From assembly GCA_023897205.1 (NCBI GenBank), contig JAHWDD010000010.1, positions 496,001-560,000 of the forward strand: a stretch of 64,000 bases of DNA, read 5' to 3'. The stretch's first letter is position 1, and every line of letters starts with the position of its first letter. The translations under genes and the position numbers were made by a program. Shown here one piece after another: positions 43,520 through 56,848 of the stretch. The notes under the pieces are model-generated. The model made no database searches and had not been told where the DNA came from. It saw only the letters and a list, made by a program, of their open reading frames with translations. This DNA comes from Exophiala sp. HKRS030. Taxonomy: Eukaryota > Ascomycota > Eurotiomycetes > Chaetothyriales > Herpotrichiellaceae.

Positions 43520-44771
43520 ATGTCAATGCGGGCGCGCTTGGCCTCGCTGAGGGTGCTCTGTCGTAGAAATGCTTCTACTCCCACAGCATTTAGATGGGAA
43601 GATCCCCTGAATTTCTTCAGTTTTCTGACCGAGGAGGAGCAGACCATTCAAGAAACAGCACATTAATTCTGTCAAGAAAAGTTTTTGCCCAAGGTCTTGG
43701 AAGCATACAGGAAAGAAGACTATGACAAAGTTATTCTGCAAGAGATGGGAGAGGTGGGCTTGCTTGGGGCTACTATCAAGGGGTATGGTTGCCCCGGAAT
43801 TTCCAGAGTGGCCCCAGGACTCATTTCAAGAGATGGAAACAGTCGACCCTGGTTATCGATCAGGAATGTCTGTCCAATCTTCATTTGTTATGAGCCCGAT
43901 AGATGAGTTCGGAACGCAGGAACAAAAGGACAAATACCTGGAAAAGCTCGCCAAAGGGCAATTGATAGGCTGTTTCGGATTGATAGAGCCCAATCACGGC
44001 TCAGACCCAGGCTCAATGGAGACGATTGCGAAACCACATCCTCATAATAAGGGATTCTTCAGTCTATCGGGAGCAAAGATATGGATAATACACTGCCCGA
44101 TTGCGGAGGTGCTGTTGATCTGGGCGAAGCTTCAAGATACTGAAAAGATTAGAGGATTCCTCGTTGCACACGAAAAGTGCCCCCTCGATACCCTGACGAC
44201 GCTACCATTGAAGAGCAAAAGTGGTCTTCGAGCATTGTCGACCGAATCGATGCAGCTTGATAATTGTCCTGTGCCGAAAGAGAGCATGTTTCCCGACATT
44301 GAAGGATTAAAAGGCCCCTTTGCATGTCTTAATTCGGCGCGATATGGTATCGCCTGGGGTACCATGAGGGCTCTAGAAGATTGTTTGGCTCGAGCTCGCG
44401 AGTATGCTTTGGAACGAAATCAGTTCAAGAACAGTCCCATTGCCAAGTATCAACTCGTGCAGAAGAAATTAGCCGATGCCGCGACAGACATAGCATATGG
44501 ACTAGCCGCAGCTTATCAGGTCGGCAGGCTGAAGGATGAAGCCAAACTCACACCCGAGATGATCTCCATGATCAAAAGACCGAACTGCGACAGAGCTTTG
44601 ATCAACGCTCGACACCTCCAAGAGATGCTCGGTGGTAATGCTGTCAGTGATGAGTACTATATTGGGCGGCATGTGTCGAACCGTTTCGTTACGCAAACCT
44701 ACGAAAGACAGAGTGACATCCATTCACTGATTTTGGGACGAGCAATTACTGGCATTCAGCCGTTCGTGTAG
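43520..44771 (+). pseudogene. Glutaryl-CoA dehydrogenase (acyl-CoA dehydrogenase family), broken copy
   Basis: Sequence of this family runs through the locus but in two frames. The first frame from ATG 43520 reads an Arg-rich mitochondrial-type leader and FRWEDPLNFFSFLTEEEQ, then meets TAA at 43664-43666. The same frame resumes FCQEKFLPKVLEAYRKEDYDK and EMGEVGLLGATIKGYGCPG. Near 43830 homology shifts by a net -2/+1 bases into the second frame, open to 44771 (SVQSSFVMSPIDEFG, CFGLIEPNHGSDPGSMET, ARYGIAWGTM, QTYERQSDIHSLILGRAITG). Glutaryl-CoA dehydrogenase makes crotonyl-CoA in lysine/tryptophan breakdown; the catalytic Glu of the QTYE segment is retained. Several otherwise conserved positions also differ. 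No intron boundary explains either lesion. The second frame alone could give a C-terminal fragment of about 300 residues lacking the N-terminal domain. Confidence 0.85.
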
Positions 44772-45496
44772 TAGGGCGGCGTCCCTCCATATCAGTAGCG
44801 CAATAGAGGTAGCTCAAGGCATCATATTGGCGCCTGCAGCCGTAAGATCAATTTTCAGCCCAGCATTAGGCAACAGTCAGATATTTGTGTTGCTTGATGC
44901 TATAGCATCAGTGGATGCGTATTGAGAGGAGTGATAGATACTCCGTGCCTGTGTTGAAGTCGCAGAAACACAAATCAACGAGTTGAGATTGATGACGGGA
45001 TAGTGAATAAAACTTCAGTAAAAGACTGCTTTGTCATGGCCCGTCCGCAAGTTGAGCAAACTCCGGATGACTGATGTTGGTGGCGAGGGCAGCGAAAACT
45101 GAGGAACTGAGGCCCAAAGCTCGCCGTCATTGGACACCGTAGGCAGTGCCAGCATGTTCCAAGGCTCTTTCATCGCCAAGAAGTTTGCCTTCTACTGCGC
45201 CGTCGGCTGAGCATCACCAAGTCCCTTTCTTCTTCACTTCCACTACTGAACGACTTTCTCACAATCAAGTGTTTGACAACAACTCCCTAAACCCCCACTG
45301 TCCACCTTACCTACACCTCTAATACTCCTCATCTCCTCTTATCACTTCAGGTTCGTCCCTCCGCCCATCCTCCTCTCGCTGGACCAACTTTTGTTGCGGT
45401 ATTGACTCAGTTTGCAGCCCCGCCTTCGGTCGACTTTGTGCACCTTACCACTCCTCAATCCTCCTCCGCATCTACACAGAACACCAGATCTAAGCC
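44772..45496. other. Intergenic and UBC4 leader
   Basis: No supported gene. From about 45220 to the UBC4 start the plus strand is C/T-rich (CCTCCTC, CTTCTTCACTTCC), typical of strong fungal core promoters and leaders. Confidence 0.55.
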
Positions 45497-46263
<767 letters not shown>

Positions 46264-47755
46264 TTTTTGAGCTGGGTGAAAAGTGTTGACTGGTCTGCGC
46301 TCGATTCACGGCATGATTTCAGTGCACTGGTTGGAAACCCGGGTTTGCTGTGCAGCAAAAGGCAAAGACTGCAACGACGAATTCTGTTTCGTGGGGGGCG
46401 ATGGTGCGAAATGCACTTCAGAGAATGCGATGAGAGCCACCGGAGACACGGGCGTAGACGATGCAAAGGGGTGCCGTGTGCCAATGGCACGATCTGGGAT
46501 GAACTGTTATGATGCATTACATTAAGGGCGTGCTTTAGGGATAACAACGTGCTTCTGCTATCCAGATTATTGCCAATCATCTTGTTTCTATCGCTCGTTC
46601 TTTGTCAGCTGCTGCACGTTGGTCCGGAGCCATCGATGACGATTGTGACTGAACACCGTTGCCACTATGTCTAGAGTCTGCCCGACGGAGGATCTGTCCA
46701 GGCCCATTGGAGGATTGCAAAGTTCCAATAGAAGACATGTCAGCGACTTGACATGTACGGAATCCTCGTACAGCATGACTGATGTTCTTGGCTTTTTGCG
46801 ACCACCGTCGCCTTCGGATGGAGCCGGTAGACATGGCGTAGGAGGCACTGATAGCCCGTCTCTAGAGCCGTACTCGTAGGTGCCAACTACTCGTAATGGG
46901 TGCTGTTTTGGCCCAGAATAGCAGCATGGACGTAAGCTGTTCGAGAGCCTTGCAGTACTGAAACAAGGACCCTGGGCGGCAAGCAGGGGGTAAGGCTGGG
47001 TGACGAACAGAGACTGCGAGGCCGTGGATATTTGGGTCGTCTTGAAGCGTCTCCTCGCCCCTAGTGTGTTTCACCAATAGCCATCCACCTCGCTTCTTCT
47101 GCAAATCACGGCGTCGAACCTCAATTTTCGACTCTTGCGAAGCTCCAACTCAACATCGTCCCATGGCGGCACCCACAGCGTCTGGACTTTGGTGGCTACG
47201 TGCTGTCACCCAAGGATCATGTCCCGCGTCCAGTTAGGATGATTTTCTCGCCCTAGGAACCAGCCTTCGATGGCACCCACGGAGCCCACAAGCCATGCCC
47301 GATTGATGCCCCCTATCTCGTGCATGCGAAGACTGCTGACCTACTGGGCCCTGGAGGCAACTTCAAGCGCTCACAGTATATTCTACAGTCTCCGTGCACA
47401 GGGTTCCTAGTTATCTATGACTTCTCCGCCCTGATCTTCCATTTGTTTACCGTTGATCATTCTCTTCTTCTTGGCCCAACTGTCTTGATAGATAGGTTTT
47501 ATTATTGCTTTTCATTGTTGACGCGACTCTACAGAGCGTCCGCGGTGGACACACGACCAAGGTACGTGTACCAATGTCCCCAAACATCGTCATTTCCTCT
47601 CAGACTAATTCTGTGTCAAGTGTGCGTTTCAAAAACCGCAGCCATCTTGTGGTCTGTGTGTCGAGTCTCGATCTTACCGCAGCAACGTAGACGAACTGTG
47701 GGTTGCTAGGGCCGAACGTCAGAGCTGTGGACTCCTCTTTTCAAAAGCGAGAACC
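46264..47755. other. Intergenic between UBC4 and NoxB
   Basis: About 1.5 kb with no supported gene on either strand. Overlapping short frames near 46270-46880 occur on both strands and have no family features. The last several hundred bases are probably NoxB promoter and leader. Confidence 0.55.
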
Positions 47756-49626
47756 ATGGAGTCTACGCCACCGCCGCCATACTTATACGAGGTGCCGCTG
47801 GGACGGTCGAATACCACGACGCATAATAATGCTCCTATGTACTACCTGGAAAAGCCCTTGGCCAGATCAAACACAATGTCGAGAACGTCTGTCATGTCGG
47901 AACGAACACGGTCGACCCCTCTCTCGAGGTTGTTGTTGTCGGGGGAGGTCAGCGGAGAAGCGCCTCGAGACTTGACCTTGAAAGAGAAGTTGGAAAGATG
48001 GATGGTCAATGAAGGGTCAAGACGAGTGGTGGTGGGAGTGTTCGTGCTGGTTCACGGACTGATATTTGCGTTCGGCTTCATGAACTACCAGCTGAAGGAC
48101 AACCTTACAAACGCCCGCGCGACATTTGGGATCACGTATCCAATTGCGCGAGCTGCGGCATTGGTCTTACATTTCGACGTGGCTTTGATCCTCTTTCCCG
48201 TCTGCCGGACCCTGATATCCTTGTTGCGACAAACACCTCTCAACAGTATCGTTCCTTTCGACAAGAACATCACTTTTCACAAGACCGTGGCCTACTCAAT
48301 TGTCTTATTCACCTGGGTCCATACCATTGCGCATTGGCACAACTTTGCCCAACTTGCAGCTAAGCAAAAGCTCGGTTTCGTTGGGTTCTTGAAAATCAAC
48401 TTTTTCACTGGTCCCGGCTGGTCCGGCTACGTCATGCTGTTTTCTCTAATGGCCATGGTCTTCACTTCGATTGAGAAGCCTCGGCGTGCGAACTACGAAC
48501 GCTTCTGGTCCGTACACCATCTCTTCGTCATCTTCTTCGGCTTCTGGTCCATCCACGGGGCCTTCTGTATGATTAAGGCCGATTCCGCACCCTTTTGCTT
48601 CGGTACAGGTGTCTTTTGGGAGTACTGGATGTACGGCGGCTTTGCATACCTGTTGGAACGGGTCCTTCGAGAGATCCGTGGCCGTCACAAGACCTATGTC
48701 ACCAAGGTCATTCAACATCCCAGTAACGTCGTCGAGATTCAAATGCACAAGGAGAGAACCAAAACCAGGGCTGGCCAGTATATCTTCTTGTGTTGTCCCG
48801 AAATCTCTATCTGGCAATACCATCCCTTCACCTTAACGTCGGCTCCTGAGGAGGACTACATCTCCGTCCACGTCCGCATGGTCGGCAACTTCACCAAAGC
48901 CCTCGGCAAAGCGCTTGGCTGCGAAGAAGGTAAGGGTGGAAAAGGAGGTGAAGTTGGCGAAAAGAAGCAGCGCTCAGAAGTGGTTTCTATGGCACCAGGC
49001 GCTGGCCTGACGAAACTCTTGCCCCGAATTTATGTTGACGGTCCATTTGGATCGGCCTCCGAGGATGTGTTCAAGTTCGAGACCGCCGTTCTGGTCGGTG
49101 CTGGTATTGGAGTGACGCCATTCGCCAGTATTCTGAAATCGATTTGGTACCGCATGAGCGCTGGTAACGACGGCAATACACGCCTACGCAAAGTGTACTT
49201 TTTCTGGGTCTGCCGTGACTTTGGATCTCTCGAATGGTTCAAAAGTCTTCTAATGGCCATTGAGGCGCAAGACAAGCAACACAAGATCGAGATCCATGCT
49301 GTGAGTTGTTCACCGCTTTTGACTTGAAACCAGTTACTGACAAGTTCTAGTACCTCACTGCCAAAATATCCGCAGCAGACGCGAACAACATCATGCTCAA
49401 CTCTACTGACACCGATGCCATTACCGGTCTTCGTACCCCTACTAACTTTGGCCGTCCAAACTGGGATATGGTTTTCCGGGCAATTCGAAAGCTACATTCA
49501 CCTGGCGAGGCTGGCGTGTTCTTCTGCGGTCCAAAGGGCCTCGGCTCTCAATTGCACATTAAGTGCAATATGTACAGTGAGGGTGACAAAGGGTACAACT
49601 TCGTCTGGGGCAAGGAAAATTTTTAG
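47756..49626 (+). CDS. noxB: NADPH oxidase, NoxB type
   Basis: Two exons: 47756-49300 and 49351-49626; 606 residues. Nox enzymes move electrons from NADPH through FAD and two hemes to O2, making superoxide for hyphal and penetration-structure signalling. An N-terminal cytosolic extension (1-88) distinguishes NoxB from NoxA. The ferric-reductase membrane domain spans about 92-305, with heme-ligand His pairs at H175/H189 and H254-255/H267 (TFHKTVAYS, TWVHTIAHWH, WSVHHLF, SIHG). The FAD motif is HPFTLTS (356-362). The NADPH site is GAGIGVTPF (448-456), with CGP near the C-terminus. A Gly/Lys-rich insert (about 389-422) lies between the FAD and NADPH subdomains. It lacks EF hands, so it would depend on a NoxR/Rac complex. 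The intron falls after IEIHA. Confidence 0.95.
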
Positions 49627-51173
49627 ATTCCACGTTCTTTTTTTTGGGCGAGTTCCAGCATCGTTGTACAACAGAAGAAAGGTCCGATACTACTTTTGGC
49701 TTCTCAAAAAAATATTCGAGCATTGCGACAGCGCTAAGTGGGCAACATTCTGTGGAACGTTTCCAGGAGTGCGACCTGAGGATTTTTCGATTGCTGCTGC
49801 GTTCTTGCAAGTTGTATGTATGACAGCAGAGCTTTGTTTCCGCAAGGAACAAACGACTTTTTGGCTTGTCGCGACTATCATTTATTTAGATATTATACCC
49901 ACATGAGCTCGCTCTACGAGATTTACGAGGTGAAGGAATGAGAATCTTTTCAGAAACCACAATACTTCCGGTCGACTTGCTGCTGTCACGTTCATAGGAA
50001 TATCTCACCCCGTTAAGGATACCCTCAATAAACCAATCGTCGTTTCCGCGTTGGCCTCCGTTGAAGACCACCACTCTCCTACCCTTGCGTGTCTTCATGG
50101 GTCCAACCGATTTCGATGCGGTCGACCATTGAACCTGCCATTCATGAGAATCGAAATTCGAGCCGAGGCGGCAGGTGTTGGCGAGATCGACCAATCTCTT
50201 GCACTGTAAGCGATAAGCCGAGGACGTGTCTCATGTGCGTTTCGTGATTGCCGAAGCTTGATGTAGTCCTTGCATCCATTCTATGGAGTAGGTTTACGAC
50301 TTGTTGGTAACGTCACCACTAGGGAGGTCAAAGGACACACGTCACCTTGGGTCATCTCCTGGTTCGAAGTTCGCATAACCAGCCGTGGCGAGCATTTCAG
50401 ACAAGACACCTCTCCGCGCTATCCGGCGACTTTCTCGTCTCATAGTCCTGACGAATTTATGTGGAGGTGAGGGTCTCTTTCGAGACGAGACTTTGGTGGG
50501 CGTCTAATAAAGGTCTGGGTTCTGCGATCTACAATTCGACTCGGGTTACCGAGATGATCAAACAGGCACGCAACACCGCGACCGAATAAGTGAGACAAGC
50601 TTTGCAGAAGCATTCGGGAATCTCGATTGTGAGTCTTGACTCTTTGACAGTTGGAGAGTGAGAGCCGCCCCTGGAAGGCTCCCTGTTGTCTCAGGTCCGA
50701 GGGCCCTAGAAGACGAGCATGTGCCACCAACAAACACCGGATTTAGTGGATTGATTACGCAGTCGTCTTGGATACCCTTCGACGAGTATGACCGAGAGAG
50801 GGGGGGGGAGGTAGGGAGGGAGAGAATGATGGTTCTCATGAAATACTTGCATTACAGAACTTCAATATGCCTGAAGAACGTCAAAGGTGGCGCCTCTCTC
50901 CGGGGCGATGTTCGCTGAACACCGTGACAGCGGGGATAGGCGCCCCCAGGATATTTTGTTCATCCCCCGCGGCCAGCGGTTTACCTTGAACGAGATGGAA
51001 GGTATAGAATACAATAAGTGGATGAAGAGAAGAGTGTTTGTATCTCCTGCATCACAAAGTCCCTTTGCCCATTGAACACATCATCACACACGAGCATTCT
51101 CGCGATTGATACCCAACTAGCACCCTGACTGGAGTAAACACCTGCCACAAGACCTATTCCACATTGAGACTCG
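49627..51173. other. Intergenic between NoxB and the short-chain dehydrogenase
   Basis: 1.5 kb. The minus strand has one coding-like block (about 49886-50220) and weaker open stretches to 50840 that do not join into a family I recognise. Confidence 0.45.
49886..50220 (-). CDS. Possible exon or gene remnant, unknown
   Basis: The minus-strand frame gives about 110 codons ending at 49886. Just upstream of its first residues (CKRLVDLANTCRLG) lies CTTACAG, which would serve as an acceptor. Codon third positions look coding-like, and the translation has ordered character (GRRVVVFNGGQRGNDDWFIEG, LNGVRYSYERD). No upstream exon with an ATG can be joined convincingly, and I know no matching family. 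It could be the last exon of an unrecognised gene or an eroded relic. Confidence 0.3.
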
Positions 51174-52061
51174 ATGTCGACACCAGCGGTACTACTGACT
51201 GGAGCGGGCAGTGGAATCGGGTTATGCGTCCTCACTCAACTACTGGAAAAACAACCAACGCCACGAATTCAAGTCCTGACATTATGCCCGACGCCTGAAT
51301 TGACCGCGTTGGAGACGATGTATGGGAGGACTCAACTGAAGACCGTCTATGGAGATGCGTGCGACGTAAGAGAATATCCGCGGTCCCCGTCCTGCCCTGA
51401 CCTGCTCTTATGCTTGTGACTGGCCATGTACTGACAAACCCTCCCGCAGACATCAGTCGTGGAAAAAGCGGTCCAGGAGACGATGGCAAATTTTGGCGCA
51501 ATGACCCATCTCATCAGCTGCATTGGAACGATGCTGCCGGTCCAAACCATCAGAGACGTTCCCATGACGGAGTACAGAAAGATCTTTGACATCAACTACT
51601 TTTCGGTGGTCGACCTCGTCCAGCAGTCGCTGCCACACCTGACGGCGTCCAGGAAAGCCAGCAACCAAAGACCCACCGTCATCGTCGTGACCAGCGGCGT
51701 GGATTCGACGGTCTTGTACCGTGGTTGGAGCGGCTACTGCACGTCCAAGGCCGCCCTGACTCGGTTCATCCACTTGCTCGCCCACGAGGAGAAAGACGTC
51801 GTGGACGTGTTTGGGGTACTCCCTCTCGTCACCAAGTCGCCCATGGTGGACAAGATCTTCAACGGCGAGTACGATGAGGTGATGAGGCCCGAGGAACGGG
51901 AGAGGTTCAACGTCTGGGCCAAAGAGGGCAAGGTCGAGGACCCGGATCATATCGCCCGGTCGATCGTCAAGGCCGCCATGGGTGAGATCACGGCCGAGTC
52001 GAGGGAAGTGGAGAGGAACGATTGTGGTGCCTTGTTTATCGGGAGTTTGTACCAGAAATAG
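51174..52061 (+). CDS. Short-chain dehydrogenase/reductase (sepiapterin/benzil reductase-like)
   Basis: Two exons: 51174-51365 and 51450-52061; 267 residues. The Rossmann motif TGAGSGIG (9-16) binds the nucleotide cofactor. The catalytic set is Ser146 (VVTSGVDS), Tyr160 and Lys164 in YCTSK, with the usual spacing. CIGTM stands where classic SDRs carry NNAG. The segment GWSGYCTSKAALTRFIHLLAHEE resembles the Irc24/sepiapterin-reductase-like branch, which reduces small diketones or pterins; the substrate cannot be told. The intron separates YGDACD from TSVVEKAVQ. Third positions are C/G-rich in exon 2. It precedes an RTA1-like gene and a Zn2Cys6 gene on the same strand, but spacing above 1 kb gives no reason to call a cluster. 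Confidence 0.92.
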
Positions 52062-53213
52062 GTAGATACCCGATTTCTTTGTTGGTCACTCAGGACTCTC
52101 TCCTCTCGTTCCGTACAACGCTTTCTTGTTTAAAAAGGAAAAAAGTCCTCTGACAATGAGATAATACACGTCGTGTTCATACTGTTCCTAATATGGAAGG
52201 AAGAAGCAGAAATCTCAACGATGCTTACCAGTATCTGGACCCAGGTAGTCAACAATAGTTCAATGACCTGTATGAGTCTGAGTTGTTGTCTCTAGCAGGT
52301 CTTCTCTGTCCTTTTTGTTGCGGACGCAAAGAACGCACCCTGTTCCGTCCCAGCCACGGACATAAGTCATTCCGCTCCGACGACTCACCCACAATAAAAC
52401 AAAGCAAAACCTCAAAATGACAAGGAAAACGAAGCAGGCTGAAATCGCGGTTCGGTGGCTGCTACGAATACGAAAACGAAAACGAGACCGGCTGGTCGAC
52501 GCGGGTCAAATTTCGGCACGGAGGAAAAAAGCTTGGCTAAAAACACCCAGAATTGTTGACGGGGCTCGCGATCTCGTCACCCACTCACTGAAAAATGACA
52601 GAACTACAATTGTGGAAACACTGAACTGCACGACGCAGCTTCTATTTTTTCGTGGTTGCCTGCAGCTTCTCTCGACAGACCTGTACTGTTAAAATTTCCC
52701 AGGGTCATCCCAATGCTCCGCCTCCAAGACCCTTTTTCGTACTCGCATCCGGGGGACCGAAGTTGAAGACGTCTGTTTTTCGCGCGAAAAAGGATTAGAC
52801 TACGAAAACGAGACGCCCGGTCCACTCCCACCAAGAAGAACATGGTACACTGCCACCTTCCTTGGACTAGACCCGGGAGGTCGACGAATCCGATGTGTCC
52901 AATCACTATACAGGTAACGAATCGTGGCAGTGGAGGTGGTGGGAATAATGCTCTCGTTTTCGTATACATACGCAAGCATCATGCGATGCCAGGTCAATGT
53001 CGTCGAGCAGGTAGCAAGCAAATTTGTGCAGAAGAATCCATTGTTATGCGTGGGGAATACTGTCCGTGTCCAGGGTATACATACATATAGATAGGCTTTG
53101 CCCTACGGCTTGCTTCTATTTCAACTGCCAAACCACTCTTACTGCTTGCATTTGATCATTCTCCTTGAGGTGCGACTTACTGGCAAAGGATTTTGCACAC
53201 ATCTTTTCTCAAA
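52062..53213. other. Intergenic between SDR and RTA1-like gene
   Basis: No supported gene. An open plus-strand frame of 91 codons (52417-52692) is Arg/Lys-rich and featureless. The last 100 bases are the probable RTA1 leader. Confidence 0.5.
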
Positions 53214-54289
53214 ATGGCTGCCGACGATCACTTTGTATACTACCGATATGACCCAACCATGGCGTAAGTGACCAGTCTTTCCGAGAGTCGAACGTGGAAA
53301 AAAGTTCACTAACACCCACCACCCCAGGGGAGCCGTCCTCTTCATCATTCTCTTCGCCCTAGTAACGTTCCTCCATACATATCAGCTTCTTCGGACAAGA
53401 ACCTGGTATTTCATACCTTTCGTAATTGGGGGTTATTGTAATTCCACCTTCACTCACAAGACAAAACATACATACTGACTTGAGTGCTTGCAGTCGAATG
53501 GATTGGCTATATTGGGGTAGGCTCGCCTCGCGATAGTGTTTGGGAGACCAGAAAATACTGACAGCGAATTCACAGAGAGCCCTGTCATCGCATCAAACCC
53601 CGAACTGGACCCTCGGACCCTTCATCCTCCAGACCCTTCTCATCCTGATCGCTCCTGCACTTTTCGCGGCTTCGATGTACATGGAACTAGGGCGCATCAT
53701 CCGATTGACCGACGGCGCGGTGCATTCAGTCATCAAGCTGCGGTGGCTGACCAAGATCTTCGTCATGGGAGATGTCTTGTCGTTCCTCATGCAGGCTTCT
53801 GGTGGTGGTCTGATGTCATCCGGAGATTCCTCGTCGGTCAAGACGGGTGAAAACATCATCGTCGGAGGTCTCGCGGTCCAAATCTTGTTCTTCGGCTTCT
53901 TCATTGTTGTGTCGATGATATTCAACATCAGGATAAACAAGACTCCAACTTCGAAAATCCTGGGAGGAGGGAGAGCGGCGTCCGTCTGGAAGAAACACCT
54001 CTACACTCTCTACAGCGGCAGCCTTCTCATTCTTGTGCGATCAATATTTCGCATCATTGAGTATGAGCAGGGGAACGACGGCTACCTGATCTCCCACGAG
54101 GTCTTTCTGTACATTTTCGACGCTGTTCTCATGTTTGTGACCATGGTGTTGTTTGCACTCGTACACCCGAGCGAGGTCAATGCATTGTTGAGGGGTGACG
54201 GACGTGGAAAAGCCGTGCACAACGTCGTTTCGATTTATGAGATGGATGAAGCTGGAGTTAGTGGAGGTGGTTACGATATGAGAGCTTGA
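53214..54289 (+). CDS. RTA1-like seven-transmembrane protein
   Basis: Four exons: 53214-53263, 53328-53431, 53494-53516 and 53576-54289; 296 residues. The joined start reads MAADDHFVYYRYDPTMAGAVLF, then LVTFLHTYQLLRTRTW and the short exon GVEWIGYIG, followed by RALSSHQTPNWTLGPF. The RTA1 family is fungal, seven-pass, plasma-membrane or ER-located. It has been tied to resistance against aminocholesterol, sphingoid bases or azoles (Rta1, Rsb1). Conserved marks are MYMELGRIIRL, DVLSFLMQASGGG, GENIIVGGL and FRIIEYEQGNDGYLISHE. Hydrophobic segments account for seven passes. The 23-base third exon is easily missed. The direct downstream neighbour is a Zn2Cys6 regulator on the same strand, 361 bases away. 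A regulatory link is possible but unproven. Confidence 0.92.
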
Positions 54290-54650
54290 GACGTGTTGGT
54301 GTTAGAGCAAGCGGAAATTCTTGTGTTGGAGTTCAAGGACTGTCCAAGAACTCCTTATATGATGTAGAATTGAATGTGGGCAAGATTTGCTCAGAGTAGG
54401 ATATCATTTGCATGAAGTGGCAGTCGCAGCCAGAATTGTGTCGTACGAGGATTTTGGGAAGTTGCCGAGCGTGAGAAAGTCATGAATATATTTTAAATTC
54501 CCAAGAAGTTCATTCACTCACAAATCTCCGACCACGGGCTACAACAGCACACGTTTTCATCACGATCGCCCTCTTAGTTCTACAACCACAGTCTATTCGT
54601 GCGACGATTGAAATAATCAGCAGGAGCTTGATCTCCGAGATCAATATCTC
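54290..54650. other. Intergenic before the Zn2Cys6 gene
   Basis: 361 bases, RTA1-like 3' UTR and regulator leader. Nothing distinctive. Confidence 0.55.
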
Positions 54651-56267
54651 ATGCCTGTCAGGCGCTCGCATAAAAAGTCGCGTAATGGCTGTGCCCAGTG
54701 TAAACAGCGTCGCGTCAAGGTAAGATCTCATCATATACACATGAACTAGTTCGATTTTTGCGTCATTTCTGGCGGTTGACAAAACATCACACCGTCTCTA
54801 AGAGATATGTGATTGATGGTTGAATTATGTTGTGTCGTCGTGGTTACGAGGCTAAATACTTTGCCATGCTTTACGCGCGATCTCTCAGTGGTAGGAAGAC
54901 TCACTGTAAACCGTTTGCTGACACATTGGACGCCATTCTAGTGTGACGAGATGGGCCCAGTATGCGCAAACTGTGCAAGACGTCAACTTCCATGTTCCTT
55001 TCTCACCGACACCGACGAGACCACACCCAGCAATGGCGCCTCCGAAAGCCCTGCTCAACTACCACTCCCACCCCCTCCACGCCCGCGTTCAAGACCGACA
55101 TCATCAACTTTGCGCGCACAACCATCCCACCTTCCGACACCACCAGACATCCGCCAAACAGCCACTACGCCTGTGCCCGAGTCGTCGCAGATCCAAGCGA
55201 GACACCTGTTGGAGCTTGAGCTCATGCACCACTACTCGACCTCGACCTACATGAGCTGTGTTGGACTTCGAGAGAGCGCTGCAACGGTTAATGCCTGGAA
55301 ACGTTTCGTACCTCGAGAGGCCTTGAAGTACGATTTCCTCTTGTACGGACTGTTGGCGTTCACCGCGCTACACATTTCCAAATTGACACGACCCCCAACC
55401 GAGGATAAGTCCGGTGATGACAAAACCATGATCATGGACGGTGGTCGTGAAACGACCATGTTTTCCGCGCCGTCGTCCTTTTATTTCCAGAAGGCCCTCG
55501 AGTACCAAGACGAAGCATTTCAGTCGTTCCGCTCGGTCCTCGACCACATCACACAGGACAACTGCAACGCCGCTTTTGCCTTTTCCGTCCTCACGACGCT
55601 CCTGGTCATTGCGGTCCCCGGCTTCGAGGATGGGAGTGAGAAAGACCCGGCCAACAAGACGATGCAAGCGGTCTTCACCATGTTCGAGTTCCTCAAGGGC
55701 CTCGGCTCTATCATCGACGCCAGTGAGGAGTGGTTTTACCAGGGCCCCTGGGCGCACGTGCTCGTCCATTTCCACGAATTCCAAGACGGCAAATGGGAGC
55801 TTTCGAACCAGGACAGCCTGCAGGTCCTGCGTCAACTGTCGAGCCTGAATGAGGAGCTCAACGACGCGACGGACTCGGCCGACAATTCCAAGTTCAAAGT
55901 CAACAAACGTGCCATTGACAATCTCGAGCTGTGCTTCGCCAAGTACGACATTTCTGGTGATGCAGGGGTAGGTGGTGCCGAGGGCCCGACGACCGGTGGA
56001 AACGAAGTCGGTGACAAGGGCCACATCTTGGGCTGGCTGGCCATGGCCGGCGCCGACTTTGTCTCGTTGCTTCACCACGGCGACTCTCTGGCGCTCTTGA
56101 TCTTCCTACACTGGGCCGTCTTGTTGAGGAACCTCGAGTCGTTCTGGTGGTCGCACAACTCTGCAAAGGCCCTGGTCGCCGAGGTCGCGAGCATGTTGCA
56201 CCCCCGGGGCAGTGAGTGGGAGCATCGGACCATGTGGGCTCGTGAAAAGGTCGGTTTACCTTGGTAA
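54651..56267 (+). CDS. Zn2Cys6 transcription factor
   Basis: Two exons: 54651-54719 and 54942-56267; 464 residues. The 222-base intron splits the zinc cluster: exon 1 gives CAQCKQRRVK, and exon 2 continues CDEMGPVCANCARRQLPC, completing the six Cys of a GAL4-type DNA-binding domain (about 14-41). A Pro/Ser-rich linker (about 50-105) leads to a helical regulatory region with LLELELMHHYSTSTYMS, a fungal-specific-factor signature seen in sterol-uptake-type (Upc2-like) and related C6 regulators. The region continues through YDFLLYGLLAFTALHISKL. Targets are unknown. Exon 2 is C/G-rich at third positions, which creates a 236-codon antisense open frame that is not a gene. Confidence 0.93.
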
Positions 56268-56848
56268 CACGCAGTACTGAGTACTCTGTAATACTAGGGG
56301 GGATTCCGTCACTTGAGAAATGACACCAGAAAGCAAATGTTAGAGGTTATTGTTCGAGATTACTACCCAATATGTTAATCAGTACGGAGTATTATCAAAA
56401 TGACATGATTTCAGAAAGATCAGCTTTTTGATACGAAAGTAGTCTGTTCTGATCCGATCTGTTTTTCTTCTGTTCTTGTTCTTGTTTTCCCGTTCCAAGC
56501 AATCCTGACAAAGCTATCAGGGGGTATTTAAAAGACTCGATCGATTCCCAAAATATCGATCCACTCTAGTCAATCATAGATTTTTATCCAAGAAAGACAT
56601 TGCTACTGTAAAGTGCCTTCCACCAGCCGTCAAGAAAAAAAAAAGAAAAATCTTGAATGGTCCCCTCCAAGGACTGACTCCGTGCTATATGCCAAAAAAG
56701 AAAAACGTAAACGTCAATGACCCGCTGGATCTAAGATGCCAAAAAAGACCAGATATTCCATGTATATCTCCAAAGAAAAAGAAAATTCATCCTCATCGTA
56801 GACAAGATTCGGGAGATGCGTCGCATGAGAAAGACGCAAGGGCTGAGC
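56268..56848. other. Convergent intergenic region
   Basis: No supported gene. It has TACGGAGTA (56383-56391) and A-rich tracts between the regulator and transporter 3' ends. Confidence 0.6.

Noticed and set aside
55368..56078. 236-codon minus-strand open frame
   Set aside because: Antisense to the Zn2Cys6 factor, produced by its C/G-rich third positions.
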